A DNA stretch of 64,000 bases from contig NZ_AVFL01000027.1 in the NCBI RefSeq assembly GCF_000576635.1, positions 1 through 64,000 on the forward strand, written 5' to 3'. The position numbers were made by a program, and so were the translations under genes. Shown here piece after piece: positions 63,615-64,000 of the stretch (position 1 is the first letter of the stretch; every line of letters starts with the position of its first letter). Below the pieces are notes generated by a model that saw nothing but the letters and a program-made list of their open reading frames with translations, did not search any database and was not told where the DNA came from. The DNA is from Skermanella stibiiresistens SB22 (lineage in GTDB: Bacteria > Pseudomonadota > Alphaproteobacteria > Azospirillales > Azospirillaceae).

Positions 63615-63899
63615 ATGGACAACGCTACGGAATACGCGACGCGCATGCGCGCCAAGCTCACCGAAGCCCTGCGGCCGAGCAGGCTGGAGATCGAGGATGA
63701 TTCGCGGCGCCACGCCGGCCATGCCGGTGCCGGCGCCGAGGGCGAGACGCACTTCAACATCATCATCGTGTCGGACGCCTTCGAAGGCAAGTCCAGGGTC
63801 GCCCGCCAGCGGCAGGTCTACGACATCGTGGCGGACGAACTGCGTGAGCGGGTCCATGCCTTGAGCCTCAAGACGCTGACACTCGCGGAGGATGTCTGA
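63615..63899 (+). CDS. bolA: BolA family protein
   Basis: 94 residues. Small BolA fold; conserved features are GETHFNIIIVSDAFEGKSRVARQRQVYDIV with the His likely to bind an Fe-S cluster together with a monothiol glutaredoxin. A glutaredoxin gene (grxD) often follows but is beyond the edge. Start follows a weak site (GGCGGTTTCACC). Confidence 0.92.
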   Translation: MDNATEYATRMRAKLTEALRPSRLEIEDDSRRHAGHAGAGAEGETHFNIIIVSDAFEGKSRVARQRQVYDIVADELRERVHALSLKTLTLAEDV

Positions 63900-64000
63900 T
63901 ACGCGAAGGAGAAATATCCCCGGTTCAAGTCGCCGGCAGCGGCAAGAAATCGGCATACGATGGCAACCGCTGCGGTAGTAAAACGCTCAAATATCTTCCA
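63900..64000. other. Window end after bolA
   Basis: About 100 bases with GAAGGAGAAA at 63905-63914 but no recognised start; the next gene probably begins beyond the window. Nothing else seen. Confidence 0.4.

Overview
The window is a GC-rich (roughly two-thirds G+C by eye), densely coded chromosomal segment of an alphaproteobacterium. Three things point to Rhodospirillales, with an Azospirillum/Skermanella-like organism as the best guess: an F1-only atpHAGDC operon, the order Suv3-like helicase - S4 protein - 7Fe ferredoxin - CarD - RpoH, and the BolA - DnaJ - CobS - CobT block. This placement rests on gene content and protein character, not on a database search. No rRNA, tRNA, CRISPR array, insertion sequence or prophage block was seen.

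Layout. 1-5454: 2-oxoglutarate dehydrogenase E2 (cut by the window edge) and its E3 lpdA, separated by a CheX-like phosphatase/twin-receiver pair, a proteasome-like Ntn hydrolase and an unknown protein. 5432-11572: MFS transporter, xerC, DUF484 protein, transaldolase-like aldolase and priA. 11573-12702: a BrnT/BrnA toxin-antitoxin pair with a clear operator, then a 109-residue orphan protein. 13091-19156: atpHAGDC, a textbook terminator and a ferritin-like di-iron protein. 19191-26786: rpoH, a metallophosphoesterase-like protein that has lost its metal ligands, carD, fdxA, a TerB-like gene, a methyltransferase, an Hsp15-like S4 protein and a Suv3-type helicase. 27007-35196: htpG, a Cache-type class III cyclase, a ClpX gene without clpP or lon beside it, a secreted nuclease-like protein, prolyl aminopeptidase and a PagL-like outer-membrane protein.

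35197-36751 is the most island-like stretch. It holds an A+T-rich leader, an orphan phage-terminase-small-subunit-like gene and an inverted REP doublet. Then come rpmI-rplT, a 25-bp tandem repeat array, pheST, a CDF metal exporter and a second copy of the 109-residue protein, next to a PAS histidine kinase. 44125-51248 carries a Lin0512-family protein and a tripartite RND efflux system with a divergent TetR regulator and a near-perfect palindromic operator. 51208-57554 is a signalling cluster: two PAS kinases, a stand-alone receiver and a REC-PAS-GGDEF diguanylate cyclase. 57582-63899 has a ferric-iron binding protein, cobTS, a J-domain protein, an EamA exporter and bolA.

How parts work together. 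The atp genes form the F1 sector. The heat-shock group (rpoH, htpG, clpX, Hsp15-like, J-domain protein) is scattered, not one operon. The MFP-RND-OMF genes form one pump under the TetR. The second kinase, the stand-alone receiver and the diguanylate cyclase look like one output route to c-di-GMP. CobS and CobT need a CobN that is not in this window. The most unusual items are the intact Thr1/Asp17/Lys33 triad of the small Ntn hydrolase, the systematically degraded phosphoesterase, the paralogous 109-residue proteins, the orphan terminase gene with its leader and REP doublet, and several long, perfect hairpins in intergenic gaps.
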